Assembly (NCBI GenBank): GCA_021521415.1
Contig: JAIQDT010000107.1
Span: 2,356,001 to 2,420,000 of the forward strand
Source of the DNA: Bidens hawaiensis
Taxonomy: Eukaryota; Streptophyta; Magnoliopsida; Asterales; Asteraceae
Length of the DNA: 64,000 nt
Reading direction: 5' to 3'
Shown here: in pieces, positions 56,243 through 64,000 of the stretch
Numbering within the stretch: the first letter of the stretch is position 1
Layout of the letters: each line of letters opens with the position of its first letter
Notes under the pieces: model-generated
The model's database searches: none
What the model was told of the DNA's origin: nothing
What the model saw: the letters and a program-made list of their open reading frames with translations, nothing else
Made by a program: the position numbers and the translations under genes

Positions 56243-57907
56243 TCACGCATGCACTCCTTCTCTAACACAAACCGACACAACTCTTTGATATTTCCTCGCT
56301 TCGTCTTTCCAAGCAGGAATATAAAAGATTTTCTTCTCATTGAGCACCTGCAGATCAGCTTGCGATAAGTTTACCAAATGCATCGGATTGTAAACTCTTA
56401 GTTCCTCTTGCTCATCCTCGTCTTCCATCACCGCCTCAGCTGTCTCACAATCTACAAACCACCACTTTAGGTCTTTAAGCACATCCTTGGGCATAAGCTT
56501 CATCGGTACTTCTTTCAAACACCGGATCGGTTTATACTTCATAATCATCCAAGGCTTTCCATCAGCTCTCAAACCTCTATCCTTGTCTTCAACAAGTTTT
56601 CCCTTCTGTGGTTTTAACAGCTCAAATTTCTTCTCTTTTATACTTTCTTTCCATACAATTTTCCCAATAACTCTAGCCATATTATCGTCACTTCGATTGA
56701 TTAACCCCAATCTGGCTAAGTCTTTCACTTCACATTCCGGCAGTGTATTAAACGATCTTAACAGTCTTTTAAAATACTGAACACCGTCATACCTTTTAAT
56801 CACGAAGAGCCTCAACTGCTCATCATAGATCCAGCAAATAATCCCTTTCTTCGCTTCAGCATAGCCTTTAATGTTGTAACTCTTCTTAAACATTGTAGGG
56901 ACCGCCGGTTTCTTCGTTTTGACGAACCACTGAGCATAGCCTTCCTTCCATCTAGGCTGCTCTTCCCATTCAGACTCATCGCTTCCAATCTGTTCACTCA
57001 AATCTGCTTTCTCAACATCTGGAATGTCATGCTCAATATTTTCTTCTACTATCTCTCCCTCTTCTATCTCTGTATCAATCACAATATCTTCTCCAATCTT
57101 CTCTATCACATCACTCGGTAGAATATCATCATCACCAACCAAAATATCATCCATCTCTTCTACGTCCACCACCACCACATCATCACCACCAGCTGCAGTT
57201 GTCGACTCCCCCTGATTTGTGGAAGTTCCAAGAGCTTGAGTAGTTCTTGGTAGCTCACCACCTGCATCTTTCGACGCATTGGGATCATCGTCTCTATCAT
57301 TCCTTCTCTTGGTCCTCAACTCATCGCCTTTACAGCTCGTCTCCCCCTGAGATGCCAAGAACTCCTTCAGAGCATCTATGATCTTTCCATGTTCTACCAG
57401 CAGGGACGACTGCATCTGATTCTCTGCAACTAGGCGTTGAATAGCCTGGGTCTGGATAAGATTAATCCTCGACTGCTCTGCCACGACCCGTTCAAGTGCT
57501 GCTATTCGTTCTGAGTCTGAGAGGGTTGCATCGAAATCGAACCTCATATGTGATATGTCTTGAGTGTACTGAGGAGGGATTTCCGATGTCACCGGGACCT
57601 CAGAAGTAGAAATAGACGTAACCGCAGGTGGTATCGTCACCGATAGCCCTGCAGTGGCCACAACAGTCGACTCAATAAAGCGTGCCACGACCTCCAATGG
57701 AGTAACAGTCGGAGGCGGCAACGAAATGATCACGGGAGCCGAAAGTTGGAAAGTAGTGGGTGAAAGGCCAAATGTAAATGAGGTAGCCACCACGGGAACA
57801 CCCGTAGCGCTTGGCCTTGTAACCTGTAGTGATGAGGGAACCATTGTCATACCGGATAGTGCTGGTGGAGTGAAACGTACCACCCTAGAGGTCTCACCGG
57901 CTCCTGA
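56243..57907 (-). CDS. Copia-B accessory protein, C-terminal part (after the in-frame TGA)
   Basis: This continues in the same frame as the ORF at 57908-59134, after one TGA. No strong ATG follows the TGA; the first candidate start codon (57883) is GTG. It encodes about 546 residues from there: a Pro/Thr/Ser-rich stretch (1-115), a coiled coil (about 122-177; ERIAALERVVAEQSRINLI), an acidic linker (about 230-325) and a folded-looking C-terminal region (about 340-546; IICWIYDEQLRLFVIKRYDG, WWFVDCETAEAV). It ends 71 bp before the LTR. I know no biochemical function. Long uninterrupted coding in an otherwise decayed element suggests that the frame was under selection until recently. It could be translated by readthrough, or be a dead tail. 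Confidence 0.65.
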   Translation of the reverse strand, partial: SGAGETSRVVRFTPPALSGMTMVPSSLQVTRPSATGVPVVATSFTFGLSPTTFQLSAPVIISLPPPTVTPLEVVARFIESTVVATAGLSVTIPPAVTSISTSEVPVTSEIPPQYTQDISHMRFDFDATLSDSERIAALERVVAEQSRINLIQTQAIQRLVAENQMQSSLLVEHGKIIDALKEFLASQGETSCKGDELRTKRRNDRDDDPNASKDAGGELPRTTQALGTSTNQGESTTAAGGDDVVVVDVEEMDDILVGDDDILPSDVIEKIGEDIVIDTEIEEGEIVEENIEHDIPDVEKADLSEQIGSDESEWEEQPRWKEGYAQWFVKTKKPAVPTMFKKSYNIKGYAEAKKGIICWIYDEQLRLFVIKRYDGVQYFKRLLRSFNTLPECEVKDLARLGLINRSDDNMARVIGKIVWKESIKEKKFELLKPQKGKLVEDKDRGLRADGKPWMIMKYKPIRCLKEVPMKLMPKDVLKDLKWWFVDCETAEAVMEDEDEQEELRVYNPMHLVNLSQADLQVLNEKKIFYIPAWKDEARKYQRVVSVCVREGVHA

Positions 57908-59134
57908 TCATGCACCTATCCGTTCCCTTCTTGACCTTCTTATCAACTGTTGTACCTCTTCCTCATAGTCTGACTCGTCATCATCATCTGTTCTCTTTCT
58001 TTTCCCATGTAGTCTTTCTCGAGTCACCATAATCCTTCTCGCCTCTGCCACTTCATCATCAGAATCTGAGCCAGCCACCGTTGTAGCTGCCCTAGTAACA
58101 TGCACAGTCGAGGCACGTTCAACAGGGACCTGAACGTTCTCCTCTGGATCCACCCGATCCATATCAAAGAAGCCTTGACCACCAAATTCTGCATCAAGGT
58201 CCACGTTCTCCTCTGGTGACACAACAGGAGCAGCAGGTATAGCTTGAGGTGCTCCTGCCTGTTGTGGTGCCGGGTCCCTAAACTCATCCCCACGAGCAGC
58301 CACATACCCCGGGTTGATTAAGTACCCAAAGAGTGGAGTATGGCGAGGACGAAGCTCAGGTTTGCTCCTCGCACTGGAGGATCGACACTGGGCGAAGATC
58401 CGTTTGTTCAGACTCTCTACATATCGGATCGGACGACGCTGAGGAAGTGTTGGAGCAACATGATTCAAGATCATTTGTAGGAATCTTGGATACATGATGA
58501 ATCGCTCAAGCGCCATCGCTCTTCGTTGACAATCAATCTCATAAAAGACCATCTGACTAAAGCTGAATCGCTTGTTGTATGTCAGAGCAGTCATCGCTGA
58601 CTGCATGGTCGCGCCCATGCCATCAGTGCCCGCCTTTCTCCCTGACATGCATACTATCATAACATGCATGAGAAAGCGCCACTGGTCAAGCAGAAAACCC
58701 TTCCTTCTCTGCGAATCCCCCAAGGGACCTGAATAACCCATCCTCAAAAATGCTCCATCGCGGAAAGGAGCTACAAACTCTGTCGGGTCATCCCTTGTCT
58801 CGTTTCCAAACTGCAGAGCCGCCCGGATATGTTCAGAAGAGAACTGAACTCTTTGATTGTTTACTGTTGCTCGCATCACCGGGGGTTCGACTCTACAGTC
58901 GTATTCCACAGTCTGCCAGAAATCCTCAATGTTGGGTAAGGATATCGGCAGAGTTGTTGTAATGGCGTGGAATATCCTTGAGCGTAAAAGAAATGTGATG
59001 ATTTCGCGGAAATCATCAACTCCGCTCGCTTCCGAGTCTAATGTTATGTACATGTTGTGACCCGGGAAGAACTGTCTTTGTTGATCACCTCCGTCATCAC
59101 CGCCTGCACCACCTGCTCCCGCAACAGCAGCCAT
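57908..59134 (-). CDS. Copia-B accessory protein, N-terminal part
   Basis: ATG at 59134 (MAAVAGAGGAGG) opens 408 codons, ending at TGA 57908-57910. After a Gly/Ala N-terminus, residues about 30-235 form a conserved-looking block: ITLDSEASGVDDFREIITFL, PNIEDFWQTVEYD, QVQ-poor helical text, FLRMGYSGPLGD, LLDQWRFLMHVMIVCMSGRK, ALTYNKRFSFSQMVFYEI and FIMYPRFLQMIL. From memory this block resembles hypothetical proteins predicted in large numbers from Asteraceae genomes, encoded in copia elements between pol and the 3' LTR. The C-terminal third is acidic with a basic patch (HGKRKRTDDDD, possible nuclear signal). A degraded relative is in copia-A at 13726. It stands where SIRE1 has its env-like ORF, but I see no signal peptide or membrane segment, so an envelope role is not supported. 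Confidence 0.7.
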   Translation of the reverse strand: MAAVAGAGGAGGDDGGDQQRQFFPGHNMYITLDSEASGVDDFREIITFLLRSRIFHAITTTLPISLPNIEDFWQTVEYDCRVEPPVMRATVNNQRVQFSSEHIRAALQFGNETRDDPTEFVAPFRDGAFLRMGYSGPLGDSQRRKGFLLDQWRFLMHVMIVCMSGRKAGTDGMGATMQSAMTALTYNKRFSFSQMVFYEIDCQRRAMALERFIMYPRFLQMILNHVAPTLPQRRPIRYVESLNKRIFAQCRSSSARSKPELRPRHTPLFGYLINPGYVAARGDEFRDPAPQQAGAPQAIPAAPVVSPEENVDLDAEFGGQGFFDMDRVDPEENVQVPVERASTVHVTRAATTVAGSDSDDEVAEARRIMVTRERLHGKRKRTDDDDESDYEEEVQQLIRRSRRERIGA

Positions 59135-59159
59135 ATCTGCAACAAACAGGTTAAGTTAG

Positions 59160-59440
59160 ATAAACATCAAAGCGAATCACAAGTTCGCCTGTTACTATGA
59201 GCGAAGTTGTGATCAATTCTGTATAGGCGAAGTTAAAGGTGAGGCGAAGTTGGGAAACAACTTCGCTTCAACTTGAACTTCGTCTGATAATAGTTAAGTA
59301 AAATGATCCAGGCAAAGTTAATGAGAACTTCGCCTAACCACAACATCGCCTCCTAAACTGTTTAAAAAGTAATTATCAGGCGAAGTTAGACCTTAGGCGA
59401 AGTTACGGATAACTTCGCCTAAACTGTAACTTCGCCGAAT
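59160..59440. repeat. Cluster of GGCGAAGTT motifs ahead of the accessory ORF
   Basis: About 12 copies, in both orientations, of ggcgaagtt/aacttcgcc with single-base variants such as agcgaagtt and ggcaaagtt. Several form inverted pairs. The cluster ends about 25 bp upstream of the accessory ATG (minus strand), so it would lie in the 5' UTR. Confidence 0.85.
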
Positions 59441-59799
59441 TCGAAACGGCTACAGTGAAGGCTGTTCAATCGAATCGATTTGGACAATTTTGAAGATTTC
59501 GGCCAGTTAACACTTGATTTTGAGTCGATTTGGACGATTAATATGTTTACTATCACGTGAAAGTAAGTATGAAAATCAGGTGATAATGGTCGAAAGACGA
59601 GGTCAATAATCGAGTCGAAACGACCGATGATTAACCTCAAAAACAATGATATTAGAACCCTACACACCTATAATCGGATTAGAATCGGAAAAGAATGAAC
59701 ACAGAAGATCGTTGGATTATGATCGATAAGTTCGCCTAGGTTTAGAAAGATAAGTTCGCTGTGAATTTGAAATAATGATACTGTTTGACTTTAAAACTT

Positions 59800-59809
59800 C
59801 TTTATATAG
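59800..59809 (-). promoter_or_regulatory. Possible internal promoter (TATA box) for the accessory ORF
   Basis: Minus-strand CTATATAAAG follows 15 bp after a motif cluster (59825-59876) that includes a perfect hairpin, aacttcgcc-tatca-ggcgaagtt (59840-59862). The LTR has the same order: hairpin motifs, short gap, TATA box. It lies about 670 bp upstream of the accessory ATG. Promoter function is inferred from this parallel. Confidence 0.45.
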
Positions 59810-59824
59810 GGCCGCAGATGTACC

Positions 59825-59876
59825 GGCGAAGTTGTGGATAACTTCGCCTATCAGGCGAAGTTATGCAGAACTTCGC
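59825..59876. repeat. Motif cluster upstream of the internal TATA box
   Basis: Four copies in alternating orientation: ggcgaagtt, aacttcgcc, ggcgaagtt, aacttcgct. The middle two form a perfect 9-bp stem with a 5-base loop. Two more variants (aagttcgcc, aagttcgct) lie just downstream on the minus strand, near 59730-59760. Confidence 0.85.
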
Positions 59877-61219
59877 TGATATTAAAATTTTTTAAAACAA
59901 ACCCCATAATTTGAACAATTTGCAATTAGGTTTTAAAACATCCTTTAAAGTGTTAAATGAAACGATCAAGACCAAGTAACCAGGTATAAAATCAAACAAT
60001 TACAAAAGTAACAAAAATTTGAAAAATTAAAGTACACGGGATCAAATTTCAGTCTCGACAGGGACTACCATGTTTTGGAAAAGATCCGGACAGGAATCAT
60101 ACTAATTTCGTGACTGTCACACAGATCCGTGTTCAGCTGTATTATGACATAAAGAAACAGGTTGTAAGCAGGTAATATACTTAAAATGGTTTTCATCGTT
60201 TCTGTGATACGAGTTAGGTTCAATTAAGCTCAAAACTTAAGTGGGCAACAACTCAGAGATTATGATGCCTCCTATCTATTCTCAAGGCGTATTTGATTTT
60301 CCCCAAGTCACCCCGAATTGACCTCAACTCGTAGTGTCCGATTAAGTAGTAATTACTCTTCGATCTTAGACTCTGTTTCCCGTTCACCTTCTTGTGTCTT
60401 GATTGATAATCATTATCATTATGAACTCTAGAAATTATTATTATTTTTTTTTTTATTAACACGTATATATACACAACTTCAAGAAGAAAATAACTGCAAG
60501 TCCCGAATCTGGATCACTGCAGCGTCTTGACACTCTATCTTCACGGGAATCAGAACACTCACGGGCTCGTGTATGACTGGGTAATCGATTTTCTGCCTAT
60601 CATTCGGAAAGATATGTATGAAGACATGCACAACTCTTAAGGAGTTTCCACAAAAAATCGAGTAGATTTAGTTAGTATCACTTCTACTTTTACGCACCAT
60701 AAAAAGCTACCATGACATACAATGACTGTTCTAAAGACTTTTAAGCCTAATAACTTCACTAGTTAAGCACACAGAATCAGTATATCTATCACTTTCCAAG
60801 GTTGGATCAATTTTCTGTTAAACATAGTAAAGTAACTTCTTACGAAGTAGTAGACTTGAAAAATAATTTCATCTCCAGAAAAGAAAAATTTAACTTCTAT
60901 CGCCCCGACCAAATCAAAGTCTTCAGGTTAACGGCTATCCCGAAGATCCAATGGATCAGCTGGACCGACCACATACTAGTATGTGTCCTTCTAACTATGT
61001 ATGATCGACTAATTTTCAGCGAAAGAATGAAAACTCATCATAAACCGCCCCGGTCACTTTCAGTCATCTGGTTAATGGCTATCCTCATATTCTACAAGTA
61101 GAAATGAGGACCAAACATATCCGAAGACATGTCCTTCAAATTGAGGCAACCGACATAATTCTAAGCGATAGTGACGTTTTTTTTTTTTTTTTTTTTTAAA
61201 CAAACATAAGAAAGCACGG

Positions 61220-61693
61220 TTACTCGGGATTGATCATCCCATTCAGCTCAACAAGGTTTTGAAATCTAGTTTTGTCAAACGCTTTCGTGAATAAGTCAGC
61301 GAAATTATCTAACGTATCAACCTTTTCGAGCTCAATCAGTTTCTTCTCAGCACAATCCCGTATAAAATGATGACGTATGTCAATATGTTTAGTTTTACTG
61401 TGCTTTACGGGATTGTTAGTTACTGAGATAGCAGCTGTGTTATCAATGCAAATAGGAGTAAGTGAGAAATTCAGACCATAGTCGCGCGACTGTTGTTGAA
61501 TCCAAAGAACCTGGGAGCAGCAGTTGGATGCTGCCATGTATTCTGCTTCACAGGTTGAAATTACGACTGAAATCTGCTTCTTGCATTGCCATGACACCAA
61601 TCTGCCACCAAGAAACTGACATCCACCAGTTGTAGATTTCCGACTCTGATTGCACCCTCCATAATCAGAATCTGTGTAGGCGACTAGCTCCAA
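61220..61693 (-). pseudogene. Copia-B RNase H domain, 3' end of pol
   Basis: About 157 residues: ELVAYTDSDYGGCNQSRKST, QISVVISTCEAEYMAAS, CIDNTAAISVTNNPVKHSKT, HIDIRHHFIRD, then LADLFTKAFD-like NFADLFTKAFDKTRF and a stop. These are the usual C-terminal landmarks of copia pol, with the RNase H Asp (TDSDYGG) and Glu (CEAEY) retained. Its first codon (TTG) is not a true start. The frame is entered from the deletion junction, which joins it out of frame to the pre-integrase region. Alone it has no start and is not functional. Confidence 0.85.
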
Positions 61694-62153
61694 GTCTCCT
61701 CCGCCATAATTCGGACTCTGATTCAGTCGCTTTCGACAAAAGACACGATTCTTCAGTGGCCATTTCAGTAGACCTCATATCCATGATATACGTATTCTTC
61801 ACTCTTGGAGCCTTCATAACAATCCAGTCCTCTGGTATCTTAAAACCAGGATACAACACTATCGCCTCATTCTTCGTGAAATGCACGGTATAATCTTTGT
61901 CACAGATCTGCGAAACACTCAGCAGATTGTGCTTCAGTTCTTCAACAAAGTTAACTTTCTCTAGCGTCATCTTCCCGTTAGTCACAGTCCCAATTCCTGT
62001 GATCTTTCCACCGCTCTCTCCTGCGAAACTCACTCTTCCTCCTTGAACAGGTTTCAAGTCGTGTAACAATTTTTTGTTACCCGTCATGTGCCGGGAACAG
62101 CCGCTATCCACAACCCATTGATTGTTGTCAGCCCTGTTCAACTGTTCCTGCAC
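61665..62153 (-). pseudogene. Copia-B protease and pre-integrase region, ending at a deletion junction
   Basis: It reads NNQWVVDSGCSRHMTGNKKL, a copia aspartic protease with the DSG triad intact, then GIGTVTNGKMTLEKVNFVEE, LKHNLLSVSQICDKDYTVHF and the start of the GAG-pre-integrase domain (ESELWRRRLG). There the sequence jumps to the RNase H block. The usual HHCC finger, integrase core and reverse transcriptase (well over 2 kb in relatives) are gone. A TAA near 62162 separates it from the gag tail in the same frame; in relatives this region is normally open. Confidence 0.85.
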
Positions 62154-62168
62154 GATTAAATCAGATGA

Positions 62169-64000
62169 TTAAAATCTGGGGACCCAAGACCTCTTGGTCT
62201 TGGGTCGATACATCCCGTACCTTGGCTGTCCAAAGTTAGTATCATTATAATTTCTGTGAGTCCTAACAGGATACCTTCTTGTGGATGGTCTATGAGGCCA
62301 TCCAAACCGTCTTGAATTAAATGAATTATTAGTTATGGTTTGGGTGTTACCAGTGAAAAACTGAGATATATTTTTTTGAAAACCTGGATTAGTCCATTTT
62401 CTGAAATTCGATGGGTTTTCAGTTTTATCATTAAATTGTTTACTGTTAGCTTTTTCCTCAGATTTTAAAGGCCTCACACCTCTGAATTTTTGCTTCAGAG
62501 GGCAATCAGTAACAAGATGTCCTTGTTGATTACATCTAAAACAACACCTGTTTTCAACTTTCTTATCAAAAGTTATCTTAGGTGTTGAGGCCGTATTACT
62601 GCCTGTTTGTCTCACATATGGTGGGACATACGGGTTTAGTGGAGACTTCTTTTCAGATGTTTTCTTTTTCTCTCCACTTTTTGGTAACACTTCCTCTTGA
62701 TTTGTGTCACACGACTCAGAAGACTTGTCCGAGTTAGATGAGACAGGACTCGGAGCAGAAATTTTAACACTTGCAACAGGCTTACTAACTTCTGGTTTTT
62801 TAGCAGTAACTGGAACTGGAACTGTCTGACCATAGTCAACATCGACAGATTTCTGATTACTAGGGTTAAATTGTAATTATGATTGAAAGGTGGTGGAACT
62901 TCATGATAACCAATTCCTCCCCTTTTTGGAGACCCTTGATCACTAACGAGGTGATCAAGTATAGCGGAGGAATTTCTGAATTGTTCAAGTTTCCTGTTAA
63001 GTTCCACCACTTTTACCTGGTGATCAGCTATCTGTTTTTCCCTCTCAGCTATTAGTTTGGTTTTCTCTTCTAGAACTTCATAGCTAAGATCAATCATGTT
63101 AATTTTTCAGCAAGCTTTGCTTTAAGACTTTTAATATCTGTTTCACTAGCTTTAATTTTTACTTTGTAACTATTTTCTCTAGCTTTAGTGAAATGATGAT
63201 CTTCTTTTAAAGTTTTATATTGCGCATCCAAACTAATAAACTGATCAGTTAGAGTTGTCAGTTGTTCAGACAGAAGTTCACACTTAGTACAAGGGAGTTC
63301 GGTACTTACCTCGGAGAGCTGGTCTGCTACATCTGCCATGTACGCTTCATTTTCGCCAGTTCCCTTCTCACTATCTGCATTTTCGATGTTTGCCAAGTTG
63401 GCCTGTTCAAATACTTCTTCAACATGCAGATTCCAGTTGTACTCTTCATTCTGTCTGGAAATCATGGCTCAATAGTCATTACCACTCCCACTTTGCTGTG
63501 TAGATCTATTCTGACTGCGTTCTACACGTTCATTCTTGCATTCTTTTGCAAAGTGGCCATTCTGCTGACAGTTGTAGCAGCGAACCTTAGACTTATCAAA
63601 CCCTGGCCTCTCTCCGACAAACTTCCTGCCAGTCTTCTTCATGAACCTCTTTACCCTTCTCACTATCATGGCCATCTGCCACTGCAGATCCATCTCCTCC
63701 AGATCATCAGCATCGATCTGGTCATAATCTTCATTCAAAACTGCAGGATCAACGATCTTACCCTGAATGTAGTTCTCATACGAAGCAATAAAAGATGCAT
63801 AGAGAGCAAACTGCTGTTCAGCAGATTTGACACTCATGGGCATCTTCGAGTAGTTGTTGTTTGAAACACTTGGGGAATAACTACTCTTGGTCGCTTGAGG
63901 TTGAGAAGTATTTGACCCTCCAGCTACATAGCACACATCACCGTTCATATTGAGAGATACATGTCCCTCATGTGTTGGGCTCGCGCCTGACTCTCCCTTA
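62169..64000 (-). pseudogene. Copia-B gag, partial at the window edge, with two CCHC knuckles
   Basis: The frame is open from the window edge (no start seen) through ATG 63948 (MNGDVCYVAGG). A helical segment (EEMDLQWQMAMIVRRVKRFM) precedes knuckle one, CYNCQQNGHFAKEC, near 63560. A TGA at about 63469 and a frame change near 63096 interrupt it. A coiled-coil tail follows (LEEKTKLIAEREKQIADHQV). After another frame change near 62690 comes knuckle two, CFRCNQQGHLVTDC, near 62530, and an Asn/Arg-rich tail ending RSWVPRF. Two knuckles separated by a coiled coil are typical of SIRE/Maximus-type gag as I know it. Broken by three lesions. Confidence 0.8.

Larger units (their letters stand above)
59135..61219 (-). 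other. Copia-B spacer upstream of the accessory ORF: motif clusters and possible promoter
   Basis: No gene. It contains two clusters of the GGCGAAGTT/AACTTCGCC motif (59160-59440, about 12 copies including variants; 59736-59876, about 6), a TATA-like box between them on the minus strand (59800-59809), and T-runs at about 60443-60455 and 61181-61198. The rest (59900-61180) has no recognised content. Confidence 0.7.
55761..64000 (-). mobile_element. Copia-B: SIRE/Maximus-like copia element, internally deleted, with accessory ORF
   Basis: Minus strand, from the right edge: gag (open to the window end), protease, a deletion junction, RNase H, a 2-kb non-coding spacer, a long accessory ORF and the 3' LTR (55761-56171). 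The integrase and reverse transcriptase domains are missing. The 5' LTR lies beyond 64000. It interrupts the leader of gypsy-1. The left flank is ataat (55756-55760); the matching duplication would be outside the window. The accessory ORF between RNase H and the 3' LTR is the hallmark that places it near SIRE/Maximus. Confidence 0.8.

Noticed and set aside
56243..59134. Envelope protein call for the copia-B accessory ORF
   Set aside because: Position fits the SIRE env-like gene, but no signal peptide or membrane segment is visible, so I left the function open.
56005..59876. CRISPR-like array from the repeated 9-bp motif
   Set aside because: Copies are short, irregularly spaced and in both orientations, in a plant retroelement; not a CRISPR array.

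Overview
The window is a stretch of plant nuclear DNA made almost wholly of transposable elements. I find no ordinary host gene, rRNA, tRNA or CRISPR array. Signs of a flowering plant are long-LTR Ty3/gypsy elements with chromodomain-type integrase ends, Ty1/copia elements primed by initiator-methionine tRNA, and a CACTA DNA transposon. From memory, the gag and accessory-ORF style of the copia elements resembles elements common in Asteraceae. That placement is inference and was not tested.

Layout. 1-3175: the 3' part of a CACTA (En/Spm-type) transposon, ending in a clear CACTA-type terminus at 3175. 4034-6069: an internally deleted copia remnant (copia-C), followed by a trinucleotide microsatellite and a 54-bp tandem repeat. 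6858-14118: a decayed SIRE/Maximus-like copia element (copia-A, + strand), cut off inside its accessory ORF by gypsy-1.

From 14119 to about 55760 lies gypsy-1 (minus strand), an old element split by later insertions: a solo LTR (19097-21870, target duplication AAACA), gypsy-2 (+, 21905-43223, duplication AGCCG), gypsy-4 (minus, 44174-54315, duplication with one mismatch) and copia-B (minus, 55761 to beyond the right edge). Gypsy-2 is itself split by gypsy-3 (+, 27126-36443, duplication GTGTG), which landed in the codons of gypsy-2's zinc knuckle. The nest is therefore at least four levels deep: copia-A, gypsy-1, gypsy-2, gypsy-3. LTR similarity agrees with this order. The gypsy-3 LTRs have equal length (2304 bp) and differ at about 15 sites by eye; the gypsy-2 LTRs differ at about 25-30 sites plus one deletion; the gypsy-4 LTRs are clearly more diverged.

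Gypsy-3 is nearly intact: one reading frame from gag to chromodomain with a single TGA. Gypsy-2, gypsy-4 and gypsy-1 carry increasing numbers of lesions. Copia-B has lost integrase and reverse transcriptase but keeps a long accessory ORF (963 codons with one in-frame TGA) between RNase H and the 3' LTR.

The most interesting signal is in copia-B. Its LTR promoter region and the non-coding region ahead of the accessory ORF share dense clusters of a 9-bp motif (GGCGAAGTT or its complement), often as perfect hairpins and each just upstream of a TATA-like box. This suggests that the accessory ORF has its own internal promoter. Second is a set of four covarying palindromes in the gypsy-3 LTR. Third is a membrane-anchored-looking pre-gag ORF in gypsy-2.
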